DNA of 64,000 nt, from positions 119,744 to 183,743 of the forward strand of contig NZ_SSWX01000008.1 of the NCBI RefSeq assembly GCF_004803635.1, in the 5' to 3' direction. This DNA comes from Lampropedia aestuarii (GTDB lineage: Bacteria; Pseudomonadota; Gammaproteobacteria; Burkholderiales; Burkholderiaceae_C). Positions within the stretch are counted from its first letter, which is position 1; every line of letters begins with the position of its first letter. Shown here in pieces: positions 31,736-43,104 of the stretch. The notes beneath the pieces are model-generated. The model searched no databases. It saw nothing but the letters and a program-made list of their open reading frames with translations, and was not told the DNA's origin. The translations under genes were made by a program, and so were the position numbers.

Positions 31736-32375
31736 TGCAACAACAAAAAAAATCATGCCGAGCACTCACGCCAACCTCGGCGCAAATGGACCGATCCCAC
31801 TCAATCGCCCCTGTCGACCAACGCTCAACGCCTTTGCGAAAGGATTCTAAGCATCGAGGCTGGCTTGTACAGGCTGCTGCATTTCTTATTAGCGCACAGT
31901 GCGCTGTGCTTTGCAGTGTTCTACCACGTTCCGGTTAATAGAAGGGCTGTAGCACAGCTATCTGTTAGATCGTGATTTTTAAAAAACCATCGCCAACCTG
32001 ATGTGTTGAAACCGAGGCAAAAAACCTCAGCAACAGATATTAAAAAGAATACAAAAAATAGCAGCTCTAATGGTTTTTTGCCGATCAAAGCTCTCGCAGT
32101 GACGCAAAGATTGGCACAAATCCCGATTTGTTACAAAATTTAACAATTAAATTCTTGCCACAGACTGGACGCTGATTTTTATTGCAATCAAAATGCCAAA
32201 ATACAACCGAATATGGCAACTAAACCTAAAGACATAATCATTGCCGTGTTGATTATGTCTGATCTCAGGCCACACCATTGCATTAATGGAGCCGCGTTTC
32301 TAGGTTTTGTCCTTGCCTTTCGTGTTTTGCATCATCTTGATGGATTACCTCATTTATTCAGCTTAGGAGAGTTAA
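31736..32375. other. Intergenic region between clpB and the H1-like gene
   Basis: About 640 bases without a convincing gene. The central part (31970-32220) is AT-rich with runs of A and presumably holds the promoter of the H1-like gene. A ribosome site (TAGGAG) ends the stretch. Short frames here lack family features. Confidence 0.5.
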
Positions 32376-33089
32376 ATGGCAACCGCGAAAAAACCAGCTG
32401 CCAAGTCTGCAACAACCAAAAAGGTCGCGGCCACCACTGAAGCAGCCCCTAAGAGCCCTGCCAAGGCAGCTGTTAAAGCGCCGGCTAAAAAAGCAGTGGC
32501 CGAGAAAAAGGCCGCTCCAGCCAAGACTTCAGCAGCGAAAAAACCTGCATCTACGACCGCGACCAAAGCGCCAGCGGCTAAAAAAACAGCAGCCAAGCCG
32601 GTAGCCGCCAAAGCAGCACCAGCGAAAAAAGCCCCTGTTGCCAAAAAAGCGACTGCCACCAAAGCCGTAGCTAAAGCCGCGCCTGCTGCCAAACCCGCAG
32701 CCAAGCCTGCAGCAGCCAAAAAAACCACCGCTACTGCCAAAACAGCAGCCCCCAAAACCACTGCAGCTAAAACACCAGCAACCAAAGCAAGCAGCGCGCA
32801 AGCTGCCAAGCCGGTAGCCAAGAAAGCGGCAACAAAAGCCCCAGCAGCCAAGGCTCCTGCGAAGAAAAGCACCGCCAATGCAGCCAAACCTGCAGCTCCA
32901 GCTCCAGCAGCGAAACCTGCAGCCAAAGCCGCCGCTGTGAAAAAGCCTGTTCCAGCCAAAAAACCAGCTGCAGCAGCTAAAAAGCCAGCACCAACGAAAA
33001 CGGCCGCACCGAAAGCCAGCAAGCCTGTTGCAAAAACAACGCTGGCAAGCCAAGCGGCTTGGCCCTTCCCGACCAGCAGCAAACCTTGA
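32376..33089 (+). CDS. Ala/Lys/Pro-rich histone H1-like nucleoid protein
   Basis: The 237-aa protein is built almost entirely of Ala, Lys, Pro and Thr in repeats such as AAKPAAKPAA and KKAPAAK, like the C-terminal tail of eukaryotic H1 and bacterial Hc1/AlgP-type proteins. It is highly basic, predicted disordered, and likely binds DNA (or RNA) nonspecifically. A clear TAGGAG precedes the ATG. A strong terminator follows. Similar proteins are common in Burkholderiales. The minus-strand open frame across the gene is only a shadow of the repeated GC-rich codons. Confidence 0.85.
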   Translation: MATAKKPAAKSATTKKVAATTEAAPKSPAKAAVKAPAKKAVAEKKAAPAKTSAAKKPASTTATKAPAAKKTAAKPVAAKAAPAKKAPVAKKATATKAVAKAAPAAKPAAKPAAAKKTTATAKTAAPKTTAAKTPATKASSAQAAKPVAKKAATKAPAAKAPAKKSTANAAKPAAPAPAAKPAAKAAAVKKPVPAKKPAAAAKKPAPTKTAAPKASKPVAKTTLASQAAWPFPTSSKP

Positions 33090-33138
33090 TATTGTTCGAG
33101 GCAAACTCTGAATCAGCGCCCTCGCATTAATATCCCCA

Positions 33139-33167
33139 AACAGCCACCTGCAGGTGGCTGTTTTTTT
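33139..33167 (+). terminator. Rho-independent terminator of the H1-like gene
   Basis: ACAGCCACCTG pairs with CAGGTGGCTGT directly, followed by seven T in all (33161-33167). It lies about 50 bases past the stop codon. Confidence 0.9.
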
Positions 33168-33239
33168 GTGCCGACTGCATGGCGCTAAGCCCGCCAACCT
33201 GCCCAAGCCCCTTGATAGGGATTTTTTTTATCTGCAGGT

Positions 33240-33268
33240 CTTGAAACTCTGCAATCAGCCCGTATCAT
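33240..33268 (+). promoter_or_regulatory. groESL promoter, readable as sigma-32 and sigma-70
   Basis: CTTGAAA at 33240-33246 with CCCGTAT at 33259-33265 fits a sigma-32 promoter. The same bases give TTGAAA, 16-base spacer, TATCAT (33263-33268) for sigma-70. The -10 element abuts the CIRCE operator, so repression by HrcA would block either form. Confidence 0.65.
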
Positions 33269-33294
33269 TAGCACTCAAGGCACCCGAGTGCTAA
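33268..33294. promoter_or_regulatory. CIRCE operator (HrcA binding site) of groESL
   Basis: TTAGCACTC, nine-base spacer, GAGTGCTAA is a perfect match to the CIRCE consensus. It overlaps the end of the -10 box and lies about 100 bases upstream of groES. HrcA binding here would repress groESL until heat or folding stress titrates GroEL away from HrcA. Confidence 0.95.
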
Positions 33295-33396
33295 CAGCGA
33301 TCCTGCTGGTGCTTTCGGGGCTATCTGATGGAGACACACTCCATCCAGTAGCAGCCCACCCATCATTAACTTTTACTTTGTTCTCAGGAGAGAAAA

Positions 33397-33687
33397 ATGG
33401 CATTGCGTCCTCTGCACGATCGCGTGATCGTTAAGCGTCTGGAAAATGAAACGACCACTGCTTCTGGCATTGTGATTCCCGATAACGCCGCTGAAAAGCC
33501 TGATCAAGGCGAAGTCTTGGCCGTTGGCCCAGGTAAAAAGAACGACAAAGGCGAAGTAATCGCTTTGGGCGTCTCGGTTGGTGACCGTGTTCTGTTTGGC
33601 AAATACAGTGGCCAAGCAGTCAAAGTGGACGGCAAAGAAGTGCTGGTTCTCAAAGAAGACGATATCTTCGCTGTGGTCGAGAAGTAA
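33397..33687 (+). CDS. groES: Co-chaperonin GroES
   Basis: The 96-aa protein ([20 protein letters not shown]) has the GroES beta-barrel signature and the mobile loop [22 protein letters not shown] region that docks on GroEL. It forms the heptameric lid of the chaperonin. An AGGAGAG ribosome site precedes the ATG. It is cotranscribed with groEL 104 bases downstream, under CIRCE and a sigma-32/70 promoter. Confidence 0.98.
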   Translation: MALRPLHDRVIVKRLENETTTASGIVIPDNAAEKPDQGEVLAVGPGKKNDKGEVIALGVSVGDRVLFGKYSGQAVKVDGKEVLVLKEDDIFAVVEK

Positions 33688-33770
33688 TTCCCACTGCTCT
33701 CTTTTCAATATGGCGCGTCGTTGCGTACAGGGCTTCACCCCAGCAATCAGACAACGGCGACCAGATCTAA

Positions 33771-35435
<1,665 letters not shown>

Positions 35436-35512
35436 GCCGTCTGCCTGGCTCACAATCCAGCACCCTCATCGGTGCTGGATTGATTACAAGACAATTGCCA
35501 GCAATGGCCATT

Positions 35513-35546
35513 GCCGTTCACTGGCAACAGTGAACGGCATTTTTTT
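35513..35546 (+). terminator. Rho-independent terminator of groESL
   Basis: GCCGTTCACTG pairs with CAGTGAACGGC around a GCAA tetraloop, followed by A and seven T. A weaker hairpin (CAGCACC/GGTGCTG, near 35460) lies just upstream. Confidence 0.92.
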
Positions 35547-35609
35547 GCCTAAAAATAAGCCTTCACTAAGAACCTGTTTACCGGGCGGATTAACCACACA
35601 CCATTGACC

Positions 35610-36497
35610 ATGGAGTTAGCATTGCTCAGCGGCACGCCCCTACCAACCTTGTCCAATTCAGCCCATTCAGATAGCCACAGTGCCCAACTCAAGTGGCAAC
35701 AACCTTGGTTAAAGCCCTATGCGCAGCCGATCGGCGAATCCTTGCAAACAGCCATGGCGGAGCAACCCAGTATTGCGGCAGCACTGACAAAGGTAGCGCA
35801 ACAGTATGGCGAGCAGGTCCCACAGTACCAGCACAGCAATGGGCTCGCACGCAGACACTACCCCACTTTTGTGCCCCAAGCACAACTACCCAAAGGGGAA
35901 AGCTACGAGCGATTCATTCGCCAGCATGGGGCTGTGCCCACCCGCGAGCACTTGCATGACTTATTCAACGGCTTGATTTGGCTGCATTGGCCACAAGCGA
36001 AACAGCAGCTCAATGCAATCCAATCGGCCGAAATCGAGCGCCTGGGCGTGCAAGGCCAACGCGGCAAGGTTCGTGATGCCTGCACGCTGTTTGATGAAAA
36101 CGGTGCTATTTTGCTGGCCCCATCGCTCTTGCACGAGGCGTTGCTCGCCAAAGATTGGCTGCGCTTATTTTGGACCGAGCGGCATCTGTGGGCCCATGCC
36201 CAACTGCTGGTATTTGGCCACGCACTGCTAGAGCAGTTATGCCAGCCACGCAAACCGATTTGCGCGCATGTACTCACGCTGCGCCTGCCAGGCGGCGATC
36301 ACACCAGCGCTAAAGACGCGGATATCGAACAGCTTGATGCCGATTTAGCGCAATTATTAACAGCCAAAAACTTGGCCGATAAACCACTGACCCCCATGCC
36401 TGTTCTGGGCATTCCTGGCTGGTGCCACGCCAATACAGAGCGCAGTTTTTATGAAGACACCAGCGTATTCAGACCGCCACGGCATTCACCACTATAG
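35610..36497 (+). CDS. DUF3025-family protein
   Basis: A protein of about 295 aa with the segments YERFIRQHGAVPTREHLHDL, FNGLIWLHWPQAKQQLNAIQ and RGKVRDACTLFDENGAILLA, characteristic of DUF3025. The conserved PTR, HD and DE residues suggest an enzyme, but no activity is known to me. There is no signal peptide. The TTG at 35604 and ATG at 35610 are both possible starts and no strong ribosome site decides. Just upstream, AGAACCTGTTTAC near 35570 resembles a degenerate end of the MITE-like repeat. Confidence 0.8.
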   Translation: MELALLSGTPLPTLSNSAHSDSHSAQLKWQQPWLKPYAQPIGESLQTAMAEQPSIAAALTKVAQQYGEQVPQYQHSNGLARRHYPTFVPQAQLPKGESYERFIRQHGAVPTREHLHDLFNGLIWLHWPQAKQQLNAIQSAEIERLGVQGQRGKVRDACTLFDENGAILLAPSLLHEALLAKDWLRLFWTERHLWAHAQLLVFGHALLEQLCQPRKPICAHVLTLRLPGGDHTSAKDADIEQLDADLAQLLTAKNLADKPLTPMPVLGIPGWCHANTERSFYEDTSVFRPPRHSPL

Positions 36498-36752
36498 GCC
36501 AATCCCAATCGCAACAAAACAGACGAAACAACGAAATGCATCTTGAAATTGCGCGCCGCAGCAATACATGAGAAAAATCACATGTGAAGAGCATATGGGC
36601 CTGTAAAGAAACCTTAAACGGACAAGGCTGGTCGATGGTCACAGGCTAAACACGGACATTCACCACGGTTTTTTTGCAGTTTGCTTTAATGAGCACCATC
36701 TGTGCGCATGCGCTGTCACAAGGGCTAAGATAACAATTCAAGGATTCCTCAC

Positions 36753-37628
36753 ATGCAACGTATTTTTTTATTTGTAGCAACCAATATGGCTGTATTGGTT
36801 GTACTCGGCTTGGTCACCAGTATTTTGGGCATTGACCGAGGCAGCCAAACAGGCCTGTTGGTAATGGCCTTGATCATGGGCTTTGGTGGCTCAACCATCT
36901 CTTTGCTGCTGTCTAAAACCATGGCCATTCGCAGCATGGGCGTGCGCCTGATCAACCAACCCAGCAACCAAGACGAGGCCTGGATTGTCGATACAGTGCG
37001 CAAATTCTCGGACAAAGCCGGTATTCAAATGCCCGATGTGGGCATTTACAATGGTCCAGCCAATGCCTTTGCCACTGGTGCGCGTAAAAATGCCGCCTTG
37101 GTGGCTGTCTCAACAGGTTTGCTGCAAAGCATGACGCATGAAGAGATCGAGGCCGTGATTGGCCACGAAGTCGCCCACGTGGCCAATGGCGATATGGTCA
37201 CCATGACCTTGATTCAAGGCGTGATGAACACTTTTGTGATTTACATCTCACGCGTGGTTGGCGGCATTGTCGACAGCTTCCTGCGCGGCAATAACAACAA
37301 CGACAACCAGGGCGGCGTGGGGATTGGCTACTATGTCACGGTGTTTGTGATGGACATGCTGCTGGGAGTGCTCGCGGCCATCATCGTGGCCTGGTTTAGC
37401 CGCCAGCGCGAATTCCGCGCCGATGCAGGCGCGGCGCACATGATGGGCCAAGCCGGCTCGATGCAACGCGCTCTGGCCCGCTTGGGCGGCATCAACACAC
37501 AGGACTTGCCTAAAGGCCTGGCCTCGATGGGCATTTCTGGGGCCGTGGGCGCTTTGTTCAGCTCACACCCGCCACTTGAGACCCGTATTGCTGCTTTGCA
37601 ACAATTAGAGCAGCAACCACGCTCATAA
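36753..37628 (+). CDS. htpX: Membrane zinc metalloprotease HtpX
   Basis: The 291-aa protein has two N-terminal membrane helices ([20 protein letters not shown] and the next), the zinc-protease motif [11 protein letters not shown] (HEXXH, about residue 136), two further helices, and a [12 protein letters not shown] segment that supplies the third zinc ligand. HtpX degrades damaged inner-membrane proteins together with FtsH. AAGGA precedes the ATG. A terminator follows. It sits near groESL and clpB but each has its own transcript. Confidence 0.96.
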   Translation: MQRIFLFVATNMAVLVVLGLVTSILGIDRGSQTGLLVMALIMGFGGSTISLLLSKTMAIRSMGVRLINQPSNQDEAWIVDTVRKFSDKAGIQMPDVGIYNGPANAFATGARKNAALVAVSTGLLQSMTHEEIEAVIGHEVAHVANGDMVTMTLIQGVMNTFVIYISRVVGGIVDSFLRGNNNNDNQGGVGIGYYVTVFVMDMLLGVLAAIIVAWFSRQREFRADAGAAHMMGQAGSMQRALARLGGINTQDLPKGLASMGISGAVGALFSSHPPLETRIAALQQLEQQPRS

Positions 37629-37661
37629 CAGTTTTCAATAAAAAGCAAAAAAACACACAAC

Positions 37662-37695
37662 AACCGGCCATACCTTGGCCGGTTTTTTAATTTTT
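37662..37695 (+). terminator. Rho-independent terminator of htpX
   Basis: AACCGGCCA pairs with TGGCCGGTT across a short TACCT loop and continues into a T-rich tract (TTTTTTAATTTTT). Confidence 0.9.
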
Positions 37696-37747
37696 GTTGA
37701 TTCGACCTGGCTAAAGCCCAAAGTGCCATAGTCTTATAGGTGACTTG

Positions 37748-38043
37748 TAGGAGACAAGCTCCTACAATCCAAACAAGAATTTAGCGGCATCTTCGTTGAA
37801 AAAGCCGCCTCGTCAGCGCCCCTTCACTCACGTGTGCTCCAAGTGGACCTCTTTGCCGCAGCCCCTTGCGGCCTCGAACTCTGGTTGTTCTGCATCGTGT
37901 CAGGAGCAGAAACCGAGCCTCGACCACTTCCTTCGCAGGACAACGGAGACAGCCACCGTCCCATGCCTACTCTGAGCACAGTCCCAGCACTGGCCAAGTA
38001 AGGCATGCCACAACAATGAGACCCAAGCGTATAGGAAAGTCCG
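37748..38043 (+). promoter_or_regulatory. Long structured leader upstream of maeB (candidate cis-acting RNA)
   Basis: Nearly 300 bases without a gene lie between the htpX terminator and maeB, and contain several strong pairings. GTAGGAG/CTCCTAC (37748-37766), GCGGC/GCCGC, GCCGCA/TGCGGC, and TTCTGC/GCAGAA can form. So can a long closing stem CATGCCTACT/AGTAAGGCATG ending about 40 bases before the start codon. AGGAAAG then serves as ribosome site. I do not recognise a known riboswitch class. A cis-acting regulatory RNA for malic enzyme is an inference from structure and position. Confidence 0.4.
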
Positions 38044-40371
38044 ATGTCAGATAACAATTCCCCCGAGTCCATCAATAAACGTGCGCAATTGCGTGAAGCC
38101 GCACTGGACTACCACGAGTTCCCCACCGCAGGCAAGATCTCGGTCACGCCTACCAAGCAATTGATGAACCAGTACGACCTCTCACTGGCTTACTCGCCTG
38201 GCGTGGCCGCACCGTGTGAGGAAATTCAAAAAGACCCATCGACTGCCGCGCGCTATACCAGCCGCGCCAACTTGGTGGGTGTGATCAGCAACGGCACGGC
38301 TGTGCTGGGTCTGGGTGATATTGGCGCGCTGGCATCCAAGCCCGTGATGGAAGGCAAGGGTGTTCTATTCAAAAAATTCTCCGGGATCGATGTGTTTGAC
38401 ATCGAAATTGACGAGAAAGACCCACAAAAACTGGTCGAGATCATTGCTTCGCTGGAGCCCACTTTCGGTGGCATCAACTTGGAAGACATCAAAGCACCAG
38501 AGTGCTTTTATGTCGAGCGCGAATTGCGCAAGCGCATGAAGATTCCGGTCTTCCATGATGACCAGCACGGCACTGCGATTGTGGTTGGCGCAGCAGTTGT
38601 TGGCGGCTTGCGCGTGGTGGGCAAGAATATTGCAGATGTAAAACTGGTGGCTTCAGGCGCAGGCGCTGCAGCGCTGGCTTGCCTGGGTTTGCTGCTCAAG
38701 TTGGGGCTTAAGCGCGAGAACGTCTGGGTCACCGACTTGGAAGGCGTGGTCTACGAAGGCCGCACGGCCCTGATGGACGAGCTCAAAGCCACATTTGCAC
38801 AAAAGACCGACAAGCGCACACTGGCCGAGGTCATTGACGGTGCCGATGTATTTTTGGGTCTGTCCGCTGGCGGCGTGCTCAAGGCAGAGATGGTGCAGCG
38901 CATGGCCGCCAAGCCGCTGATTTTGGCGCTGGCCAACCCAACACCCGAAATTTCGCCCGATGTGGTCAAAGCCGTGCGCTCGGATGCGGTGATTGCCACC
39001 GGCCGCAGCGACTACCCCAACCAGGTCAACAACGTCCTGTGCTTTCCGTACCTGTTCCGTGGGGCGCTCGACTGCGGCGCCACGACCATCAACGATGAGA
39101 TGGAAATTGCCACCGTCAATGCGATTGTCGAGCTGGCCCAGGCTGAGCAAAGCGAGGAAGTCGCACGCGCTTATGTCGGCGAGAAGCTGATGTTTGGCCC
39201 TGAGTATGTGATTCCTAAGCCGTTCGATCCGCGCTTGATGATGAAGATTGCGCCTGCGGTGGCCAAAGCTGCTGAAGCCAGCGGTGTGGCCACGCGCCCC
39301 ATCGCGGACATGGATGCCTACGTGCAGAAGCTGCAAAACTTCGTGTATGCCTCAGGCACCATCATGAAGCCGATTATTCTGGCGGCCAAATCGGCCAAAG
39401 CCAAACGCATTGCGTACTGCGAAGGCGAAGAAGAGCGCGTTTTGCGCGCAGCGCAAATCGTCGTAGATGAAGGCATCGCCCGCCCAACCCTGATTGGCCG
39501 CCCAGCCATCATTGCCCAGCGCATTGCCAAATTCGGCTTGCGTTTGCGTGAAGGCGAGGACTACGACGTCGTCAACACTGAGCAAGATGAGCGCTACCAG
39601 GATTTTTGGAAAACCTACCACCAGTTGACCGAGCGCAAAGGCATCACTGTATCGATTGCCAAAATTGAGATGCGCCGCCGCCTGTCCCTGATTGGCGCCA
39701 TGCTGCTGCACAAAGGCGAGGTCGATGGCCTGATCACCGGCACATGGGGCGGCTATAGCCACCACCTGAACTACATTGACCAGGTCATTGGCATCAAGCC
39801 TGGCGCACGCACCTACGGCGCTATGAACGGTTTGATTCTGCCAGGCCGCCAAGTGTTCTTGGTTGACACCCATGTCAACTATGACCCCACGGCTGAGCAG
39901 TTGACCGAGCTGACGATTGCGGCCGCCGCAGAGGTCCAGCGTTTTGGCATCAAGCCCAAAGTGGCCTTGCTGTCACACTCCAGCTTTGGCAGCAGCTCGC
40001 AGCCAAGCGCGGAAAAAATGCGCCGCACTTTGGCGCTGCTGAAAGAGCAAGCACCTTGGCTGGAAGTCGATGGTGAAATGCACGGAGATGCAGCGCTTGA
40101 CCATGCGATGCGCAAAGCCGTAATGCCCAACAGCACCCTGGAAGGCGATGCGAATTTGCTGGTGCTTCCCAACATCGATGCGGCCAATATTTCGTACAAC
40201 CTGCTCAAAACAGCAGCGGGTCAAAACATTGCAATCGGCCCGATTTTGCTGGGTTGCGACAAAGCCGTGCACATTCTCACGCCAAGTACAACAGTGCGCC
40301 GCATTGTGAATATGACAGCGTTGGCGGTGGTTGATGCCAATTCCGCCATTCAGCAAAAAGAAAAAGCATAA
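38044..40371 (+). CDS. maeB: NADP-dependent malic enzyme, fused to phosphotransacetylase-like domain
   Basis: The 775-aa protein has an N-terminal malic-enzyme domain ([46 protein letters not shown] with the NAD(P) loop) to about residue 430. A C-terminal domain resembling phosphotransacetylase follows ([34 protein letters not shown]). It converts malate to pyruvate and CO2, making NADPH; in MaeB the second domain acts as a regulatory module and is usually not an active transacetylase. Length is normal for the family. It is monocistronic with a long structured leader. Confidence 0.96.
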   Translation: MSDNNSPESINKRAQLREAALDYHEFPTAGKISVTPTKQLMNQYDLSLAYSPGVAAPCEEIQKDPSTAARYTSRANLVGVISNGTAVLGLGDIGALASKPVMEGKGVLFKKFSGIDVFDIEIDEKDPQKLVEIIASLEPTFGGINLEDIKAPECFYVERELRKRMKIPVFHDDQHGTAIVVGAAVVGGLRVVGKNIADVKLVASGAGAAALACLGLLLKLGLKRENVWVTDLEGVVYEGRTALMDELKATFAQKTDKRTLAEVIDGADVFLGLSAGGVLKAEMVQRMAAKPLILALANPTPEISPDVVKAVRSDAVIATGRSDYPNQVNNVLCFPYLFRGALDCGATTINDEMEIATVNAIVELAQAEQSEEVARAYVGEKLMFGPEYVIPKPFDPRLMMKIAPAVAKAAEASGVATRPIADMDAYVQKLQNFVYASGTIMKPIILAAKSAKAKRIAYCEGEEERVLRAAQIVVDEGIARPTLIGRPAIIAQRIAKFGLRLREGEDYDVVNTEQDERYQDFWKTYHQLTERKGITVSIAKIEMRRRLSLIGAMLLHKGEVDGLITGTWGGYSHHLNYIDQVIGIKPGARTYGAMNGLILPGRQVFLVDTHVNYDPTAEQLTELTIAAAAEVQRFGIKPKVALLSHSSFGSSSQPSAEKMRRTLALLKEQAPWLEVDGEMHGDAALDHAMRKAVMPNSTLEGDANLLVLPNIDAANISYNLLKTAAGQNIAIGPILLGCDKAVHILTPSTTVRRIVNMTALAVVDANSAIQQKEKA

Positions 40372-40566
40372 GCGCTCGCGCACGCACGCAGCGTTGCCTG
40401 CATACAGCGGCTTGCAGCACGCTCGCCAGCAAAGTCACGGATTGACTGCATAATAAGCCGTTGAACCGTGACTCGCCCATTGCCCAAGGCAAGAAGCTGT
40501 GCATGTGTGATTGTGGGCTCAAGCCCTGTTTTTATTGAAATAGACCTCCTAAGAAAGTAGTGCAAC

Positions 40567-41025
40567 ATGGCTGATGAAGTGAACAACAATCCGGTTTTCC
40601 AAATCCAACGCGTCTACCTCAAAGACCTGTCGCTGGAGCAGCCGAACTCGCCTGGCATCTTGCTGGAGCAAAAACAGCCGAATGTGGACATCCAGCTGGC
40701 CGTGGCCGCCAACACCGTGGCCGATGGCGTCTACGAAGTGACCGTGACCGGCACGGTCACCACCAAAGTCGAAGACAAAACCCTGTTCTTGGTTGAAGCC
40801 AAACAAGCCGGTATTTTTGAAATCCGCAATATTCCTCAAGAACAAATGGGTGCAGTGGTTGGCGTCGCTTGCCCACAAATCGTCTACCCGTACCTGCGCT
40901 CCAATATTTCCGACGTCATCAACCGCGCAGGCTTCCCACCAGTGCACTTGGCTGAGATCAATTTCCAAGCCATGTACGAGCAGCAACAAGCTGCAGCGGC
41001 AGCTGACACCGGCTCGGTGCAATAA
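40567..41025 (+). CDS. secB: Protein-export chaperone SecB
   Basis: The 152-aa protein has the family start ([20 protein letters not shown]) and the core [18 protein letters not shown] with [17 protein letters not shown]. SecB is a tetrameric cytoplasmic holdase that brings unfolded preproteins to SecA. The C-terminal tail is short and acidic/Gln-rich, and I do not see the zinc-binding SecA contact usual elsewhere. gpsA follows 230 bases downstream, the conserved neighbour in proteobacteria. Confidence 0.96.
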   Translation: MADEVNNNPVFQIQRVYLKDLSLEQPNSPGILLEQKQPNVDIQLAVAANTVADGVYEVTVTGTVTTKVEDKTLFLVEAKQAGIFEIRNIPQEQMGAVVGVACPQIVYPYLRSNISDVINRAGFPPVHLAEINFQAMYEQQQAAAAADTGSVQ

Positions 41026-41258
41026 GTCGCACGCCCGCAACATCGTCACTGGGCTTGCGCTGAGTGACGATGTCGCTAAGCTCTGCTTGCGCCCGCGCAG
41101 CACAGGCATAGATGGCCTCTTAGAATCTGCTCAGAGAGCCGCTTCTTCGAGGCTATTTTTTTAAAGACATGCTGCGGCCCAAGCGCTGCAGCGCATGTCC
41201 ATTGATCAGTCACCATCGTGCAACCGCAAGACGTGAGGCGGTTGCTCAGGAGAAACTA

Positions 41259-42293
41259 TTGAGCACAGCCAACCGCTTGTCCATTGCCATCCTCGGAGCA
41301 GGTGCCTGGGGCACTGCCGTGGCGATCGCTGCGGCCAGGCACCCAGCGCAGCACCAAGTGACTTTATGGGTGCGCGATGCAACCCAAGCGCAGCACATGC
41401 GCACGCATAGAAGCAACCAGCGCTACCTAGACGGCGTGTTGTTGCCACAGAATGTTCACATTGTCGATGGCGCACTGAGCGATGCCGTTGGCAATGCCGA
41501 CCTGGTCATACTCGGCACCCCCGTCGCAGCCCTGCGCCCGATGCTGACGACGCTTGACAAGATGGGCTTGCAAGTCCCTGTCGTGTGGCTGTGCAAAGGG
41601 ATTGAGCCTGCCCAGGCATCGACTGCGATTGGCCTGCTGCCTCACGAGGTACAACGCCAGGCAGCGCCCAACATCGTCAGTGGCGTGCTCAGTGGCCCCA
41701 GCTTTGCGCTGGAAGTCGCACAAAACCTGCCTACGGCCCTGGTCGCTGCATCAGAGCACCAACACGTGCAAGACATGTTGATTGGGGCCTTTCATGGCAA
41801 GCACATACGCGTGTATGGCAACAACGACATGATCGGGGTCGAAGTCGGGGGGGCCATTAAAAACGTCCTAGCGATTGCCACCGGCATTTGCGATGGACTG
41901 CAACTGGGCTTGAATGCACGTGCAGCCCTGATTACACGCGGCTTGGCCGAAATGAGCCGCTTTGGCGTGGCCCTTGGCGGCCAGGCCAGTACTTTCATGG
42001 GCTTGTCCGGTGTGGGCGATTTGGTTCTGACCGCCACAGGCGGCCTGTCACGCAACCGCAAAGTCGGCCTATTGCTCGCAGAAGGCCACCCACTTGGTGA
42101 CATTCTGGCCAAACTTGGCCATGTTGCAGAAGGCGTGTACTGCGCGCGCAGTGTTGAACAACGGGCTCAGCAAATTGGTGTGGAAATGCCCATTACCTCG
42201 GCGGTCGTGCGTTTGCTCGAAGGCCGAACCAGCGCCCAAGAGCTGGTGCTGCAATTGCTAGAGCGCGACCCCGGCTCGGAATCCTTGCGCTAA
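41259..42293 (+). CDS. gpsA: Glycerol-3-phosphate dehydrogenase [NAD(P)+]
   Basis: The 344-aa enzyme reduces dihydroxyacetone phosphate to sn-glycerol-3-phosphate for phospholipid synthesis. It shows the Rossmann loop [39 protein letters not shown], and the catalytic-Lys segment [19 protein letters not shown] choose the TTG at 41259-41261 as start: it has an AGGAG six bases upstream and gives the family N-terminus. The frame extends upstream to 41169 but without a ribosome site. It follows secB. Confidence 0.95.
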   Translation: MSTANRLSIAILGAGAWGTAVAIAAARHPAQHQVTLWVRDATQAQHMRTHRSNQRYLDGVLLPQNVHIVDGALSDAVGNADLVILGTPVAALRPMLTTLDKMGLQVPVVWLCKGIEPAQASTAIGLLPHEVQRQAAPNIVSGVLSGPSFALEVAQNLPTALVAASEHQHVQDMLIGAFHGKHIRVYGNNDMIGVEVGGAIKNVLAIATGICDGLQLGLNARAALITRGLAEMSRFGVALGGQASTFMGLSGVGDLVLTATGGLSRNRKVGLLLAEGHPLGDILAKLGHVAEGVYCARSVEQRAQQIGVEMPITSAVVRLLEGRTSAQELVLQLLERDPGSESLR

Positions 42294-42347
42294 ACACCTC
42301 TGCGAGCAGTTTGGCTGCAGTCATTGCCCTAATCTATCGAACTTCTC

Positions 42348-43010
42348 ATGCCATCACACGATACGCTCATTGCCTTTTTTGGCGTAGCCATAGTGCTTGG
42401 GCTGACGCCTGGCCCCGATAATCTATTTGTCTTAATGCAGTCGGCCCAACACGGTTGGCGCACCGGCTTGCAAGTTGTCATTGGCCTGTGTTTGGGCATC
42501 ACCGTGCACACATGCGCTGTGGCATTGGGCCTGGCAGCCATCATTGTGGCATCCCCCACAGCATTCACTGCGCTCAAATGGGTGGGCGCGCTGTATTTGC
42601 TGTGGCTTGCTTGGGGCGCTTGGCGCTCGCCTGCGAACGTGGCACCAGGCAACGCGCATGAAACCTCTACTCCTTTGCCACAGAACAAGCCTCGACAGCA
42701 TCCGCTGGCAATGATCGGACGTGGCTTTGTGATGAATCTCAGCAACCCCAAAGTGTTGATGTTTTTCCTCGCATTCCTGCCTCAATTTGCGAATCCGGCT
42801 CTGGGGCCTGTCGCACCGCAAATTGGCCTATTAGGCTTGCTATTCACGCTGGCTACTTTACTGGTGTTTGGCACAATTGCCTGTTGCTCTGGTTTTTTTG
42901 GCAGCCTATTGCAAAAATCTGCTACAGCTCAGCGCATTCTCAATCGCATCGCCAGCGTCGTATTTGCAGGACTTGCCATTCGTTTGCTGACAATGCAGCG
43001 GCTCGTTTAA
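42348..43010 (+). CDS. LysE/RhtB-family amino acid exporter
   Basis: The 220-aa membrane protein has about six helices and the family signature LGLTPGPDNLFVLMQSAQHG near the N-terminus, plus GALYLLWLAWGAWR and NPKVLMFFLAFLPQF. LysE/RhtB proteins export amino acids or derivatives such as homoserine and threonine; the substrate cannot be told from sequence. It starts 55 bases after gpsA and may be cotranscribed. A bidirectional terminator follows. Confidence 0.88.
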   Translation: MPSHDTLIAFFGVAIVLGLTPGPDNLFVLMQSAQHGWRTGLQVVIGLCLGITVHTCAVALGLAAIIVASPTAFTALKWVGALYLLWLAWGAWRSPANVAPGNAHETSTPLPQNKPRQHPLAMIGRGFVMNLSNPKVLMFFLAFLPQFANPALGPVAPQIGLLGLLFTLATLLVFGTIACCSGFFGSLLQKSATAQRILNRIASVVFAGLAIRLLTMQRLV

Positions 43011-43024
43011 ACGCCAAAATGCAA

Positions 43025-43052
43025 AAGGCACTGCCCTTTCGGGCAGTGCCTT
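43025..43052. terminator. Bidirectional terminator hairpin
   Basis: AAGGCACTGCCC pairs perfectly with GGGCAGTGCCTT across a TTTC loop, between the convergent LysE-type and response-regulator genes. On the minus strand TTTTGCATTTT follows; the plus strand has only TT, so it serves the regulator gene better. Confidence 0.8.
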
Positions 43053-43104
43053 GTAACAGCATACCTGTGCATACCAGCGCCCAGCATGCTATCTGCACTC
43101 GTTT

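Noticed and set aside
32372..33082. A hydrophobic Ala/Gly/Phe-rich frame opposite the H1-like gene
   Set aside because: It is produced by the Lys/Ala codon repeats of the real gene read backwards.
38030..38043. GGAAAGTCCG resembling a piece of RNase P RNA before maeB
   Set aside because: The rest of RNase P RNA is absent; the bases are simply the ribosome site region of maeB.
37748..38043. Glycine or other known riboswitch upstream of maeB
   Set aside because: None of the conserved cores I know can be found; I only claim structure.
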